Source of the DNA: Anseranas semipalmata
Lineage: Eukaryota > Chordata > Aves > Anseriformes > Anseranatidae
Length of the DNA: 64,000 nt
Reading direction: 5' to 3'
Assembly: GCA_013399115.1 (NCBI GenBank)
Contig: VXAA01003384.1
Location: forward strand, 62,001 to 126,000
Shown here: in pieces, positions 63,114-64,000 of the stretch
How positions within the stretch are numbered: position 1 is the first letter of the stretch
How the letters are laid out: every line of letters starts with the position of its first letter
Notes under the pieces: model-generated
What the model saw: the letters and a program-made list of their open reading frames with translations, nothing else
What the model was told of the DNA's origin: nothing
Databases searched by the model: none
Made by a program: the position numbers and the translations under genes

Positions 63114-64000
63114 CTGTCAATTAAAAGAGTTTGTTTGTTTAAAGTTGAAAACGAAGACCATTATCTACAATTTGCAAGCATAAACGAATACCACTTTGAA
63201 CTAAACAAACAGAAGAGTTTCTGTGCCTTTGCAATGGTGAAGTTATTCTCATTACTGAGCTTTACAACGTTCTCTCCCTCTCCTTCTACACCAATGGATT
63301 TGATACTTTGAGTAGTTCACAAAAGATAGACTACAAGACTTGAGTGAGGTTATAAGTGTGAGTAATGTTGCTAGGAACTGAAGCAACAATTCCAACAGCA
63401 GTGCAACTGGAAAAGTCCAAGAACCACTGACATAATAGTGTCATACATGTACAAGGTCTCCTACTACATAGCCCTTAAAAACTAAGCACAAACAGGAGTT
63501 ATTACCCCTGAAATTACCTTACTTCCAGAGTACATGGAAACAGCAATGTGATCATTTGAACACAAAATGCTGATGAACTGAGAACTAACTGAGATTGTAG
63601 GTGCAATTTGGTCACAAAAACACAGCTAAAAAGCTAAGAGGATCTTCAAAAACTATGCAAAGAAGGCATAACTCCACTTCTCAAGCTTATGATGATAACC
63701 ACAAACAGTTCCTGCAATCTGGAAAGAGATAATAGCTGACTACTGCTGCCATTTTAACCTGTAGTTTCAGCCATTTCAGCTTCAATCACAAAAGTAAAAG
63801 GATCCTCCATTCCTCCAAAGAAGTCATGTAACTCATATCCTGAGATAAAATTTAATTGGAAAAAAAATCATATACTTCAAGAAAAAAGTATCACTTATAC
63901 CCCAATTATACTCAAAGAAATATAAATAAGGAAAAGCCAGTAATAATGTGAGGGTTTTTTTTGTTTGTTTGTTTTTTAAACGGAAACAGCGTTTAGGGCC
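63114..64000 (-). other. PBRM1: PBRM1 intron at the right edge
   Basis: AT-rich sequence upstream of exon a on the minus strand. No bromodomain 1 or 2 coding sequence is found in it, so the preceding exon lies beyond the window. A T-rich tract is at about 63955-63978. Confidence 0.7.

Noticed and set aside
1..64000. CRISPR arrays, operons, prokaryotic genes, rRNA or intact tRNA genes
   Set aside because: None seen; the gene structure is vertebrate throughout.

Overview
This is vertebrate nuclear DNA, most likely from a bird. It has large AT-rich introns with canonical GT-AG splice sites. All recognisable LINE copies are avian-type CR1 fragments, and there are avian-type retroviral LTRs but no Alu, L1 or B-element sequence. 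The species cannot be named from the sequence. One GC-rich assembly gap (1075-1616) and one isolated N (40385) mark it as draft assembly.

Layout, left to right. Positions 1-1074 hold the end of the first coding exon and the start of the first intron of a minus-strand gene matching NT5DC2. The gap and its CpG-rich flanks are the shared head-to-head promoter region with UQCC5 (SMIM4), a plus-strand, two-exon gene for a small mitochondrial inner-membrane protein; both of its coding exons are intact. After its poly(A) signals there are about 3.8 kb of intergenic sequence. From about 7.6 kb to the right edge the window is occupied by PBRM1 (polybromo-1, BAF180) on the minus strand. The 23 most 3' coding exons are all present, intact and joined in one phase-consistent frame of 4260 nt (1419 codons plus stop). 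They run from the end of bromodomain 2 through bromodomains 3-6, BAH1, BAH2, the HMG box and the proline-rich C-terminal region. The exons for the N-terminus and bromodomains 1 and most of 2 lie beyond 64000. The order NT5DC2 / UQCC5 / PBRM1 agrees with what I recall of human 3p21.1.

The rest is intron. It contains four CR1 fragments (39874-40487, 49202-49660, 51722-51897, 62247-62390), a solo LTR ending 48 bp from a PBRM1 exon (27842-28432), a second partial LTR (about 50400-50694), a degenerate tRNA-like element in the presumed PBRM1 3' UTR, simple A-rich repeats, and several perfect or near-perfect inverted repeats.

No undescribed gene system is evident. The items most worth a second look are a pair of unassigned protein-like open frames split by a CR1 in a PBRM1 intron (39510-40739), two strong hairpins in one intron (59100-59140 and 59978-60017), two long perfect palindromes (36734-36757 and 51199-51220), and the antisense LTR next to a splice donor.
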